Positions 37,360-49,208 of a stretch of 64,000 nucleotides of DNA are shown here, in pieces (position 1 is the first letter of the stretch; the number at the start of each line of letters is the position of its first letter). The notes below the pieces were generated by a model. It had not been told where the DNA came from. It was given only the letters and a program-made list of their open reading frames with translations, and did no database searches. Source of the stretch: Arbacia lixula. Its lineage: Eukaryota > Echinodermata > Echinoidea > Arbacioida > Arbaciidae. The DNA lies in assembly GCA_963669155.1 (NCBI GenBank), contig OZ022589.1, forward strand, positions 6,069,723-6,133,722, written 5' to 3'. The position numbers were made by a program, and so were the translations under genes.

Positions 37360-38560
37360 CTAAATCTGCCCCTCCTCCTACCCCTCTCCCTATACCTCCT
37401 CCTACCCCTGTCCCTACACGTCCTCCTACCCCTGTCCATACACCTCCTCCTACCCCTGTCTCCACACCTCCTCCTACCCCATCCTCCACCCCTCCTTCTA
37501 CCCTCCTCGTACCCTCCTCCTACCCTCCTCCACCCCTCCTCCACCCTTCCTTCTCCTTCTCTGCCCTTCCGCAACCCCTCCTCCACCCCTCCTCTACCCC
37601 TCCTCTGCCCCTTCTCCGCTCCTCCTCCACCCCTCCTCCTACCCCTCCTCTGTCCTTCCTCCGCCCTTCTTTCGCCTCCCCTGCACCCCTCCTCCGCTCC
37701 CTCTTCACCCCTTCTACCTCTCCTCTGCCCGTCCTCCTACCCCCTCCTGTTACCTTCCTCCACCCCTCCTCTGCCCCATTCTGAAGGGACCCTAATCCCA
37801 CCGCGGTTCGCCCTCCTCCTCATTGTCCAGATGAGCCTCTCATTTGGCTGGTGGAAATGAGCCCGGAAATGAGCACCTGCAGGCATGCATCCCCCTCACT
37901 CCCTCAAGTCAAAAAGTCCCAGGAGGCCAACAACTACTCCCCTCACCCCTCATCTCATCTTATCTCTCATTATCCTCCTCCTCCCTTTTCCTTGACCTCT
38001 TCTCAATTGCTGCCTCCATTCTTCTCTTACTCTATTCAATCCCCCCCCCTTTCCCTCTCACCTCCCCTCCTTCGCCTTATTGAGCAATTCTATAAATTAC
38101 TTGTCTCCCTATCCCTTCCTCCTTCCCCCTTACCTCCCCCCCCCCCCTTGCTTCCTGGTGCAATTCTATAGATTACCCCTCTCTCCCTATCCCTTCCTCC
38201 TTCCCCTCTTACCTTCCCCCTCCCCCTTGCTTCCTTGTGCAATACTATAGATTACCCCTCTCTCCCTATCCCTTCCTCCTTCTCCATCTACCCCTCAGCT
38301 CATCTCTTATTATCCTTCTCTCGTTTTCTTGACCTCTTCTCATCTGCTGCCTCTATTTATCTCTGTTTTGTTTCACCCACTTCCTTTCCCTCTCACGCCC
38401 CCCCCCCTTGCTTCCTTGTGCAATTCTATAGATTACCCCTCTCTTTCTATCCCTTCCTCCTTCCCCATCTCCCCCTCCCTGTTCCAGCTGTCTACTCCCT
38501 GCTCCCTTATCCCTCCTCTCTACTGCCCCCCCCCCTCCCCTTCTTGCCTTCATTTGTAAT
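37360..38560. repeat. CT-rich minisatellite region
   Basis: 37360-37790 consists of cctcctacccctg-like short units. 38080-38480 holds a tandem repeat of about 100 bp (caattctatagattacccct, ctccctatcccttcctcctt, poly-C, ttgcttccttgtg). The long Pro/Ser/Leu open frames on + and Arg/Gly frames on - are composition artefacts. Confidence 0.92.
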
Positions 38561-39145
38561 TGCAGCTCTATGTACATTCCCTTATATTGAGAGGCATGGA
38601 AAGAAGAAATATGTATACAGAACATAAATGCAATTTAGTAGGAAAAATGCATCAAATCCTCTGAAAGGCAAAAAAAAAAGCTCCTGTTCAATGACTGTAA
38701 TTGTTCTCATACGGTATAGCATCGTTAGTTTGTTGATTTCATGACGTAAGGCTTGAATAGCAGCCACCCACCCTCAATTATTGTGTATTAGTTCCGTAAA
38801 TACAAGCCCCACGGAAGTGCAGCTTTTATGTGCAATACACCGAGGAGAAAATGTTGACCATATGTGATATATTTTTAGCCAAATGTCATGATTAAGTATA
38901 CAGACGGTGCGCAAGTATAAATAGACCGCATGACATCACGTTAGCATCCAAATGATAAATAAGTAGGGTGCAAATGAGGTTAGGATTGGGATTGGGGAAC
39001 GCACGCTGTCATAGCTGATACTGCTTGAAACATGCCGAAATTTGGAGGCTGAGAGAGAAAATTGAATCGGCACCGCATGGGCTACCAGGCATGCGACATC
39101 CATTGATTTGCTCACTGAGCTAGATGCGTATCAGATTACTGTGAT
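38561..39145. other. Intron 5, unassigned segment
   Basis: Non-repetitive sequence. A TATA-like string followed by a CRE-like string (tataaatagaccgcatgaca at 38917) is present but no coding exon follows, so no promoter is called. Confidence 0.3.
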
Positions 39146-39159
39146 GGTAGGAGTGGGAG

Positions 39160-40120
39160 GAGTGAGAAGGAGAGAGAGAGAGGGGGAGAGAGAGGCAGAT
39201 GGATGGAGAGAGAGAGAAAGATAGGGAGAGAGAGAGAGGGGGGAGAGAGGGGGGGGGGAGAGGGAGAGATAAAGAGAGAGAGTGGGGGAGAGAGAGGGGG
39301 GAGAGAGAGAGATAGGGAGAGAGGGAGGCAGAGAGAGGGGGAAAGAGAGAGGGGGAGAGAGAGGGGGAGAGAAGGGAAGAGAGAGAGAGATGGGAAGAGA
39401 GGGAGGCAGAGAGAGGGGGAGGGAGAAGAGAGAGGGGGAGGGAGAAGAGAGAGGGGGAAAGAGAGGGGGGGGAGAGAGAGAGAGGGAGATAGCGAGAGAG
39501 GGGGAGAGAGAGAGGGAGGAGAGGGGGGGGAGAAAGAGAGATACTGGAGAGAGGGAGAGAAGGAGAGAGGGGAGAGAAAGGGAGAGAAGAAGAGAAAGAG
39601 GCGGGAGAGAGAACGAGGGGTGGATGGAGTGACAGAGAGAGAGAGAGAGAGAGAGAGGGAGTGAGATGAGGAGGGGACAGTCATGGAGAGAGGGACAGAG
39701 GGAGGGATCTCAAATGGTTTGAGAAATTTAGGGGAGGAAGAGAGTATGGTTGTGAGAGGGGGAGATAGAAGGGGAAAGAGAACAAGGGAGAGAGAGTTGT
39801 TGAAGAGAATGAAAGGAAGGGGAGACAAAGTGGAGGAACAGGGGATGAGTGGAGAGTGGAGAGAGAAGGAGTGGAGAGAGAAGGAAAGAGAGAAACATGG
39901 GTGGGTGAGTGAAGGTGGGGCCAAAAAGAGAGAAAGAGGGAAAGGGTGAGAGGAGGGGGCAAAGGGTAGAGAGAGAGAGAGAGAATAATGTAGATAAGGA
40001 AATCTAAAGAATAGTAGGAAGGAATGCGAAGAGGACAAGTATGGAGAATAAGGAAAGACGAGATTTGCAAAATGAGTTGAAGAGAAGAGGAAAGAAAAAA
40101 AGAAGTAGAGGACAGGGAGG
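39160..40120. repeat. GA/GGGA polypurine tract
   Basis: About 960 bp of nearly pure purine on the + strand with repeated gagagagggggagagag blocks. Long Arg/Glu/Gly or Ser/Leu/Pro frames are artefacts. Confidence 0.93.
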
Positions 40121-40254
40121 CAGACGATTAATGATCAAACTTGTACTGGGAATAGTCATTCGTTCGATCAGTTTGGGTATCAAGCAAATTGGTGCATCTG
40201 TTACAGCCATTGTGTTTTTTTTTTAAATCCACTGCAAGTGTAAGGTGTAAACTT

Positions 40255-40595
40255 ACTTGAACTATTAGCCATCTATACACAGCATATAAATCACATTAAA
40301 ATACTCCTTTTGATTAATTTGTGCTGAATGGTAGAGCAGGACATTTGTTGTATTGTACGACTTGTTATCTGCACTTTATTTAAGTGCTCTTATTTTTTAA
40401 TTGTCAGTGCTCTAGTCAATAATATGTGTCCATTAGCTTGTACTACTTGCCATCATTAACTATGATACACAGCATAGAAAGCACAATGACATTTACATTT
40501 CAGTACATTTGTACTGAATGTAGGGCTGGAAATGTGTTTTATTGAACCCCTTTACAACTGCACTTAATAATGTAGGTGCTCTAAAGATTGCATAC
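40255..40595. repeat. Degenerate tandem duplication, about 195 bp
   Basis: Two related copies share atacacagcata, ttgtgctgaatg or ttgtactgaatg, attgtacgac or attgaacccc, tgcactt and gtgctct. Confidence 0.7.
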
Positions 40596-40758
40596 AAACC
40601 TATGGATATGAAATAAGACATCTTCCATGAAATAACACAGTAAAGTACAAATCTGCATTTCAAGACAAGAAAACATCTGGACTGCACATTAATGTGTTGG
40701 TATAATTAAAAGCAAAGGAAGTTTTCAATACGATGGAAACCCCACAGCTTGTCCAAGG

Positions 40759-40970
40759 TACACTACAGCTCAAAGAATTGGCATAAGGAAAAGGAAAAGG
40801 AAGAACTGCGGTATATTTTGTCCAGTTCAGCATGAAACACGATGCTTTAGCCTAAAAAGCATCATGTTTCATGCTGAGCTGGACAAAATATGCCGCAGTT
40901 TAAAACTGCAGCTCCTTCCCTGTCTTCCCTTTCCCTTTCCCTGTGCCAATTCCTTTGAGCTGGAGTGTAT
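40759..40970. mobile_element. Palindromic MITE, family B
   Basis: A 212-bp inverted repeat: tacactacagctcaaagaat at the left, cctttgagctggagtgtat at the right, centred on gatgctttagcctaaaaagc. A right-half copy sits in the chimera at 32428-32550. Confidence 0.92.
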
Positions 40971-41411
40971 GTCCGAGTTCCAACAATAAATAGATTTAAA
41001 GCGCTTTCCACCCATTGAATCTGAAAGACTAGATACAGGTGAATGCAATAACGTGGAACATCACAGTCGGGGATAGTTGTGAATATATTACAAAAACGAT
41101 TTATCAGGAGACCTTCTAATGGTGTGTACTAGAATTTCTGTACTACTCGGGACCCAATGCAGTATAGTTGTGTCTTTTGTTTGCAAGAGCGCCACCTTGT
41201 GTCAAGAGTTTGACAGTTGATGCTTGACGATTGATGTGGTTTGCCTAATTGACGAGGAAAAGGAGGTTGGTTTTGCTTGCTAGCAAGGGACTGGAACTAT
41301 TAGTAGACTTTGGCTCCTTGCAGGAGCTATATGCAAATACAAACCACTGTATGTGGTCAGTAGCTCAGTGCAGCATTCACATTGCAGTTCCTTCACCCTT
41401 TACACTCATGT

Positions 41412-41715
41412 TATGTGAGAGGAGGAGAAGGAGGAGGAGGGGGGAGGAGGAAGAGGAGTGGGAGGAGGGGGAGGAGGGGGAGGAGGGGGATGGGAGGGGG
41501 AGGGGGAGGAGGGGGAGGGGGAGGAGGGGGAGGGTGAGGAGGAGGAGGAGGAGGAGGAAGAGGAGGAGGAGGGGGAGGGGGGAGGAGGGGGAAAGGGGAG
41601 GGAAGGAGAGGGGGAGGGGGAGGGGGAGGGGGAGGGGGAGGAGGAGGAGGAGAGAGAGGGGGGGGGGGGGGGGTCAGAAAAGAAGAGTAAGGTGAAGAAG
41701 AAGAAAGGAAGATTT
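41412..41715. repeat. GGA / GGGGA repeat
   Basis: Purine-only tract of (GGA)n, (GGGGGA)n and a poly-G run near 41658; strong G-quadruplex potential on the + strand. Confidence 0.93.
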
Positions 41716-41784
41716 GAAGATGATATAAAGATGTCAGGCAATGGGAGATGTGTGATCTTTACATTGAAAGCTATTGCTCTCCTT

Positions 41785-42015
41785 ATTAGAGTGCCGAAGT
41801 GTGACGTCATTTGAGCATTATTGTCAAGACAACTGGTTCTAAAAAATGCGGGTAGAGCAAGCAGCGGTGATCACAATGGCGACTGTAATTAGGAATGCCG
41901 GACACTAGCCCGATAGACAATATCGGACCACTAAACCTCTCACTGGAGTGATTTTGTTTAGAGCCAATTGTTTTAACAACACATTCATATGATGACACCA
42001 CTTCGGTACTCTATA
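41785..42015. mobile_element. MITE, family F, copy 2
   Basis: Ends agagtgccgaagtgtgacgt and cacttcggtactctata are inverted repeats; the body matches the 27164 copy. Confidence 0.9.
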
Positions 42016-42036
42016 CAATAGCATAATGATTTAGCA

Positions 42037-42684
42037 TATAGAGTCCTGAAGTGTGATGTCACAGGAGCACATTTCATTTCATTTTATTTCATTTCATTTA
42101 TTTAACCATTATAAAAACGAAACAACAAAAATACAAAATATTTACCAACATAAAATAATGGTATGGACCCTTGAAATCAAATCTGCTTATGGGCGGAGCC
42201 CTTAACAAAACACAATACATGCATAGTGATAAACAATAAACATTTAAAGGAAATTAAAAATAAATTAATTTGCATAATCACACACAACATGCACAAACAC
42301 ACACTCATTCATGCGACAAAACAAGAGGGGAAGAGGAGAAGAGAAAAAAAGACCAGGGGAAGAAAGGAAAACAACAAGGAAACGAGGTACAATGTAAGGG
42401 AACTATTGAACAATAGATGACATGTTTTTAAATACAGATTGTTTGAGAAGAAATTTAAACCGTGTGATGGTTGAACTAGATTTTATATTATTATCAATAT
42501 AAGACAAGACAACAGGTTCTAAATTACATGGGTAGAGCAAACAGCTGTGATCGCAGTGGGAACTCTAATTAGGAGCGCCCTACTCTAGCCCTCTAGACAG
42601 TGAAACTCTGACTTGAGTGATGTTGTTTAGAACCAAAAACCTTCCTAGCAATGGATATGACGACACCACTTTGGCATTTGATAC
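42037..42684. mobile_element. MITE, family F, copy 3, interrupted
   Basis: The left end (tatagagtcctgaagtgtga) lies at 42037 and the body resumes near 42500 (gacaacaggttctaaattac ... gacaccactttggcatttga). About 430 bp of unrelated sequence splits it. Confidence 0.85.
42070..42500 (-). mobile_element. Retroposon 3' fragment inserted in the MITE
   Basis: The insert starts with (ATTTC)n-like repeats on the + strand, which is a (GAAAT)n tail if read on the minus strand. It contains gggcggagcccttaac and an A-rich body. The insert at 50625-51050 has a similar start and A-rich body. No coding part remains, so the class is uncertain. Confidence 0.5.
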
Positions 42685-42689
42685 TGCCC

Positions 42690-43369
42690 TTGTGCCTAGA
42701 GGCTGTAATTTCAGAAATGCTGCCATCTTGTGTCAGTACTGAGAGAGTTCTAAATGATTGAACAAAGTGCAATCTACCACCCCAATGTTAAAGGACTTGT
42801 TTTTGTGACTCGATTTATGTGTTAGCTCCCTTCTCTTGTCTACATTTGTGTGTCGTCATTATATTGTGTGAGACATTGATTGGTCTTAACAACTTCACCA
42901 TCCATTACATGAGAAAACATGATATGTGCATTACTATCTTTTAAATCATGAAGTTGATTTGTGTTTTAGTGCAACATGTAAATAGTGTTGAAAAAAAATA
43001 GAGGATATACAGGTGTGATACACAATGGTCATTGATGTGTTCTGAATATATTATCTGATACACATATAGTTTTAGGTCCAACTTTATTCACAAATGAAGA
43101 TTTCTTTCAATATTCCAAGGATTATTACAAAAATGTTTGATGAAATATCACAAAACCTGCATACAAAAGTGACATCCTTTGACATAATGATGTGTCAATT
43201 TCAGCTTGATTCGAGTTGTAATTTATTTTTAATCATTTTTCAAAAGTGTTGAAAATTATCTTAACACCTAGTATAACATTTACTTAAATATACATCACAA
43301 GAAAACATGAGAAAAAAAAATGTTTAAAGTCATGACATGTCTTGCTCTGATTGTTTCTCATTTCTGCAG
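42690..43369. other. Intron 5, last part
   Basis: AT-rich intron up to the acceptor at 43369; no recognised element. Confidence 0.4.
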
Positions 43370-43520
43370 AAGTATTGGCGGTTCCATCTGAAGAAACAGC
43401 AGATGTCAAGGAAGACGATGATGACAAGGTGGATGATGAGGAGAGTAAAGAGGATGATGATGACGATGAAGATAGGAAAGAGGCCTATTCAGGGTACATC
43501 TTCATCAAATTATCTGACAA
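43370..43520 (+). CDS. ptprn: PTPRN-like exon f, start of mature ectodomain
   Basis: This 151-nt exon enters with two bases completing a Glu codon and leaves with two bases (phase 2). The acceptor is tcatttctgcag at 43369 and the donor is gtgagt at 43521. It encodes EVLAVPSEETADVKED, an Asp/Glu/Lys run, then DRKEAYSGYIFIKLSD. GYI matches the first beta strand of the SEA-like mature ectodomain of the family. The Arg-Lys pair six residues before GYI sits where processing of the granule precursor would be expected; that assignment is inference. Confidence 0.82.
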
Positions 43521-43686
43521 GTGAGTAGAGATATTATCTCTCTTCTTTTCATGAACTGTTGGTGTATTAGAGGGTATGGTGAGAAGTGCTCTACTGCCCT
43601 CTGTTGTTAAAAACAGGTCAGTATTTTCTGGGGTCTTGATTGGAGAAGGAGAGTGTCTGCCTGAAATGTAATGAGGTTGGGTGTTG

Positions 43687-44087
43687 CAATTCTCCCTATC
43701 GCATATAGCCGATATCAAGCGATATGACCTCACGATACCGATATCTGATCGATTGCTCTTGGGACGTATACTTCCGGTAAGAGCTGGTTGTCGGCAGAAA
43801 GTGACCAAGAAATCACTTTTTTTTATGAATTAAGCAGTGAAAATTTTGTGTAGGATTGTGGTTAGGGTCAGGGTTAGGTTTAGAATAAGGTTTAGGGTTA
43901 GTGTTAAGGTCAGGTTTAGGTTTAGGGTTAATATTCATAAAATTAGTTGGATACCCTGGTCCCTTATATTGTACGGGATTGCCGAATGTTCGTGGACCGG
44001 AAGTTCATATCCCAAGAATTAAAGGTAAAAAAATTAGAGCGCCACACACGTTCAGATTCGGAGAGCTATATGCGATAGGGAGAATTA
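43687..44087. mobile_element. MITE, family D, copy 1, with telomere-like core
   Basis: Perfect terminal inverted repeats (ctccctatcgcatatagc and complement). Imperfect inner inverted repeats follow (cttgggacgtatacttccgg / ccggaagttcatatcccaag). The middle (43859-43932) is a run of ggttaggg/gtttaggg units resembling telomeric TTAGGG. 401 bp, non-coding. Confidence 0.92.
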
Positions 44088-44112
44088 TCCAAACTAAATA
44101 GTCTTAGTCTGG

Positions 44113-44440
44113 AGAAGAAGAAGAAGAAGAAGAAGAAGAAGAAGAAGAAGAAGAAGAAGAAGAAGAAGAAGAAGAAGAAGAAGAAGAAGAAGAAGAAGAA
44201 GAAGAAGAAGAAGAAGAAGAAGAAGAAGAAGAAGAAGAAGAAGAAGAAGAAGAAGAAGAAGAAGAAGAAGAAGGAGGAGGAGGAGAAGGAGGAGAAGGAG
44301 GAGAAGGAGAAGGAGGAGGAGGAGGAGGAGGAGGAGGAGAAGAAGAAGGAAGGAAGGAGGAGGAGAGGAAGAAGAGGTAGATGTTGTGATGATGATAAAG
44401 ATCAAGAAGAAAAGGAAGGAGAAGGAAAAGAAGAAAAAGT
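44113..44440. repeat. (GAA)n expansion and GGA/GAA block
   Basis: About 160 bp of pure (GAA)n (44113-44273) followed by mixed GGA/GAA units to about 44440. It starts 26 bp after MITE D, following cttagtctgg. Confidence 0.96.
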
Positions 44441-44759
44441 GTAAGGAATCATGGACCATATTTTAAGTCCATAGAAGAAGGACACAACAGGAGAAATGAA
44501 GAGATCAATAAAGCAAACTGTAAATGAAAAAATATAAGAGAGCAAGAGAAAAAAAGAGGTGATAGTAGCAACAGTGATGTTATTGATGAAGTGGATGGTT
44601 GTGGTCACCATGGTTACAGTGGTGGTGAGGGTGAGAAATAATCAGTGAATTTCTGTTCAAAATTCAATTTTGCCTGCAGTTTTACATGTTGGTTGTCTTG
44701 TTATGATGGAAAGGTGTGAAAATATGCTTCTGCCTGAAATAAATTATGGATGGTGCCAG

Positions 44760-44833
44760 AATGAGAGAGAGAGAGAGAGTGAGAGAGAGAGAGCAATAGA
44801 TCCATGGGTGGATAAATTAAGAGAAAGAGAGAG

Positions 44834-44880
<47 letters not shown>

Positions 44881-45135
44881 GAGAGTGTATGAGCTTTAGA
44901 AGGAAAGAGACAAAGAGAGAATGGAGGGGGAGGAAGAGGAAAAGGGGAAGAAAGAGTGTGAGAGAAAGGTATAGATAAAGAGTGAGAGAGGAAGAAAGAG
45001 TGAGAGAGAGAAGAAGTGAGAGGGAGAGAGAGAGTGAGAGAGAGGGAGGGGGGGGGGAAGTAAACAGTGTGAGAAAGAGAGAAAGAAAGAAAAAGAGAGA
45101 GAGAAGGAGAAAAAGAGAGTGAGTGAAAGTGAGAG
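44760..45135. repeat. GA tract with (GT)n insert
   Basis: (GA)n blocks flank a pure (GT)n microsatellite at about 44833-44878. Confidence 0.93.
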
Positions 45136-46720
45136 CAAAGTCAACTTATCAAGAGAAAACGATGGATGGAGATGTGTGTTTGTATGAGAACCTGTGATTA
45201 ATGTGTTGTCATAGTGAACGGAGCAAGCAAGGGGGATCGGATGAATGGTGAGATATTGGCTGGATATGGATAGGGGTGGGGGTGGGGGAGGGAGGTATGT
45301 GCAATGCTGATGAGATTAGTGTAGATGAGACAGCCAGGTTGAATACCACTGTAATACCCAAACTATATTTTCACTTATGATGATGATTAACACATCATTT
45401 GGGGTAAAATATTTATTATTAGAGATATGAACAAAGAATAGAGTGAACAAAAAGGATCATGTTTTATTTTTGATTCAGTGATTTATATTACTTTCATAGA
45501 TTATATTTTCGTTCACAAGAAATACTTGTCACTTCATATTAACAATCCATCCTTTTTAGTGAAAGGGCTTTCTGGGGTAATTTCAATTTATAAAGAAATT
45601 GTTAGGCATACACCCAGTACTTAGGATAGCGTGCTCCATCCTGTAAATGAATGAAAAACAAGACTTTGCATTAAAGTCATCAAAAAAGCCCCAAACAAAT
45701 CCATGAACATTTAATGCCACAAAAAAGTGGATGGCTGTGCAATGCGTCACAGCATGCAACAGGCACACTAGTTGAATGCCAATACTAGTAACTCTGGAAT
45801 CCCAGATAGACTTGCATCGCTAGCAGGATACTAGTAGATTGAAACTTATTGTGAAACTTATTCATGATAGCTCAGTGTTGAGGGAATAGCGCATATAGCG
45901 AAAAAATAAATGTCATGGAAATATCACCGTTTTACAGTACATCATTGTGAACGAATGGCGTTCAATGTGACAATCTTCAACATTTAGCAAGTCTGGAATA
46001 ACATTGTCTATTTTTTTGTTCCAAAATGTTACCTATGTTTGTATGACATTTATTCTTTTATTACTCCATGTAACCTTTACAGTTTCATTTCCTGTACTTT
46101 ATTTACAAATGTGTAGCTCCTTGTAGTGTACATGTAGTAAAGAGTTCTTTGAGCTTCGTTCCCCCCCCCCCCCCCCTCGAACCTACATTTACTCTGCCCC
46201 TCCCTCTGCCTTTTTCGTCCGTTCTTTTCATCTGGTGATTCCGTTCGATCACCATTTCCTTTCCTTCCTCTCGAATCCCGCCCCAATGTCACCTCCCTGA
46301 TCTCTCAAACACACTCCCCACACCCACACCCACTCCCACACCCACACCCACACCCCCACTCCCTCTACCTCCAAATCAATACCCAACAACGCACAGCCAT
46401 GGCCCCGTTTAACACCTGTGTGCTTTGTCCAAATAGATCTATGCACCAAACATATTGATTATACTTTCCAATTACAGATTTCTACCCAGAGCAAGCTAGT
46501 GCTTATTTTTCTCCTTTCCCTCTTTACTTCTTTACATTTTGATTTTTTTCCCCTTGCATACCATCTGTTGCCACGTGGGTTTGATCCTATGTAAACGGAA
46601 ATGGGAAAAAAATGCAAATGTAATGCCCCATTCACATTTAAACATATACAGATGGTATGTAGTAGAATCTCTTCAAGAGATTGTGGATGTGGGACAAGGA
46701 CCACCCCATCCTACCTATTT
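45136..46720. other. Intron 6, unassigned segment
   Basis: AT-rich intron with a poly-C run at 46160 and a CCCACA repeat at 46310-46365. No gene recognised. Confidence 0.4.
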
Positions 46721-46734
46721 TAGATGAGATTGTA

Positions 46735-46832
46735 GGTTGGAGGAGGGACGGGGGGGGGGGGGGGGGGGGAGGGGGGGGGTGGTCAGAATAATCCCATGTG
46801 CCTCAACTCCTCCACCCCCCCCCCCCCCCTTC
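46735..46832. repeat. Poly-G / poly-C hairpin-like block
   Basis: ggttggaggagggac followed by a long G run (46750-46779) faces ctcaactcctccacc and a C run (46813-46828), making an imperfect inverted repeat with a G-quadruplex-prone stem. Confidence 0.8.
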
Positions 46833-48735
46833 CCAAACAAGATAAAAAAAAAAACATGAAAAAAGACAAAATGGATAGAAGAATAAACAAAATTTATTAA
46901 TAAACAGAAGGGGGAATTTGTTTCGGTACTATCTTAGTTAAAAATCATTTCTTTAAAAACATCATGTCATCGAAGAGAGAAATTGCAAATTACTCTGTTT
47001 AATTTAAAAGAATATTGAGCAAATACTTCCTTTGTTGCAATAAAAAAAGCACAATAGTTGGACCACAAGACAAACCTGGATAATAGTGTTCTAGCAATTG
47101 AACATTTCATTTATAGTATTCTGTACCCTCCTGAGTGCATGTGGGTTTTACTGTATAATTAAAGTGCTCCTAAAGAGATCACATCAGGATGTTACCTTCT
47201 CGTTCGTGTGAATATCTCTTGAACTCCAGAAGGATCTCTGTGGAAAGACATCCCACCATAGACCAGTATAAATTAGCCAGAATTTAAAATAACTTGTAAA
47301 ATTATATCAGCGAAGCACATCTCTGGTTACAGAAAACTGACAATATGTTACAAATGCTTTTTTTTCAGCAAGGAAATGCTGTCAAGATTTGATTCATTTT
47401 CTATTTGAATTATTATGAATTGTTTTGGCATCGTTCAAATCAAGCCCATGTGAATAGATTAATTGTTGTTATTGATGCATCAGTGATTGATTATATAATG
47501 ATAGGAAAGCAGTGAGTGGAATTTCAGTAACATGCAAATAGTTTTATGTGAACAGGGATTTCCACACTTTTTTTTTCAAATAAATAAATGTACCATCTGT
47601 GCTTTTTTTTCCAATTTTTTTTGTTTTGTATTTCCCTTAACAGATTTGTATCCCAGAACTGCGCTTTGTTAGGTGACTGTGTCCCTGGTATCAAATGCGG
47701 AAAAGAAAAGAATTTATTCTGATTAATCTCACATTTTGTATTCTCAAGGTGTTTTTAGATTTGTGCATGTAATTAACCTTGCTTGCTCGTGCACATGTGT
47801 ATGTGAAGCGGTGCAGTGCATTTGTTGCTGTGTGTTTATGACAGTGTGGTTGGGGGAATGAAACGCAAGCTGTTTGAGGCTTAAATGGTAAGGTTGTGGA
47901 AGATAATAATTATTATCTCGTTTATCTCTATTCTCTTCAAATATTAACAATGGTCAGATGTATCTTGCATGTGCATACAATATGGAGGAGTATGTGTGTG
48001 TGTGTGTGTGCTTTTGTATGTGTGTATGTATACATATGGAGGTATACAGTATATGTGTGTATGTATCTATGTATGTACACATATGGGGAGTGGGCATGGA
48101 CTGTGCAATCTTAAAAGTTTTTTGTTTATTATATGTATTGCACATTGGTTTATGTTTACATAGCTATCACATATGATTGAAGAAATACTTGCTTTGAACA
48201 ATGATAAGAAAGAAAGACGATCACTTATGATTTTTTAGCTCACTTTTGATATCAATCAGTCCTGTTACGCATTGTTTTGATGAGTTTTTTTTTGAAAGAT
48301 GTGTCAGATAATATTAATTAGTATTAAAAAGGTAAGGAACAATATTGGTCAAGATTATGGAATGCATACTAATGGCAGAATGATTTTGCTGTGACCATGG
48401 TTCCTATTCATGTTTAATTTCAGGATCGCATGACAGATTTATATCAAAATAAGGGCCATTCACATGCGCCATAATTTGTGAGTTTTTGAACATGGCTGTT
48501 CGAAAACCTCATAATTATAGGAACTTGTATAAGTTAACAAAAGCTTGAAAAAAGTCATGATGGAGAACATCATACAGAATTATATATGTGAAAGTTTTAC
48601 AATGATTTGCTGAACAATGAAATAAAGAAGGCGAACATGACAAGAGAAGAAAAAGAAGAGATAGAATATATGTATATTTGATATGGTGATATCTTTTTTG
48701 TGCATCATTTTTCTCCTTGTTTCTCCTTGTTATCT
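46833..48735. other. Intron 6, unassigned segment
   Basis: AT-rich intron with a short TG-rich run at 47990-48080. A splice-like island near 47643-47672 was considered and rejected as an exon. Confidence 0.4.
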
Positions 48736-48739
48736 GATG

Positions 48740-49208
48740 AACAATTTTGACAGACATATCAGAAGATGTTATGCAGTGATTAATTTTCTGTGCATCTCCT
48801 TGACATTGTATGATTTTGTTACAGATATATCAAAAAATATTATTTTGTTTTTTAAAAAAGAATAGAAGTAATAAAGATTATGGGATCCATACTCAAAAGA
48901 ATTTTGACAGATCTATTAGAAGATGTTATGTGGTGAATGATTTGTGTGTGTGTCTTATATCTCCTTGCTATCTCCCTTGCTCATCAGCATACGGGAAGAT
49001 GAGGCAGAGGAGATCATCGCTACGCTAGTTCTCTGTTTTGTCTCCTTGTATCTCTCTGTCATCCCATGACAAATATTGAGAGATATATATCAGATAAAAA
49101 TTATGGGATCCATACTCTGAAGAATTTTGACAGATTTTTTTAAAAGATGTTATGTGGTGATTAATGTCTTGTGCATCTTGTATCTCTTTCTATCTTCTTG
49201 CTCATCAG
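48740..49208. repeat. Tandem duplication of intron plus exon g start
   Basis: Three related blocks begin at about 48746, 48900 and 49122 (ttttgacagatctattagaa, agatgttatgtggtgat...). The last two each run into ttgctcatcag and exon g-like sequence, with gattatgggatccatactc before them. Confidence 0.85.
48988..49028 (+). pseudogene. Relic partial duplicate of PTPRN-like exon g
   Basis: After the same acceptor sequence (ttgctcatcag) there is a 41-nt copy of the first half of exon g, reading IREDEAEEIIATL against ISEDEADEIVATL. Seven of 41 bases differ. Homology stops at acgctag, and the frame then runs through intron-like sequence to a stop without the LLQLP part or a good donor. The upstream intron is duplicated too, so this came from a tandem duplication of about 221 bp. 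It enters in the same phase as exon g. Confidence 0.75.

Noticed and set aside
38915-38945. TATA-like plus CRE-like strings as an internal promoter
   Set aside because: No first exon or coding sequence follows; AT-rich introns give TATA strings by chance.
47643-47671. Splice-like island ttcccttaacag ... gttaggtgact as an extra exon between f and g
   Set aside because: Its 29-nt length would break the frame, while exons f and g join cleanly without it.
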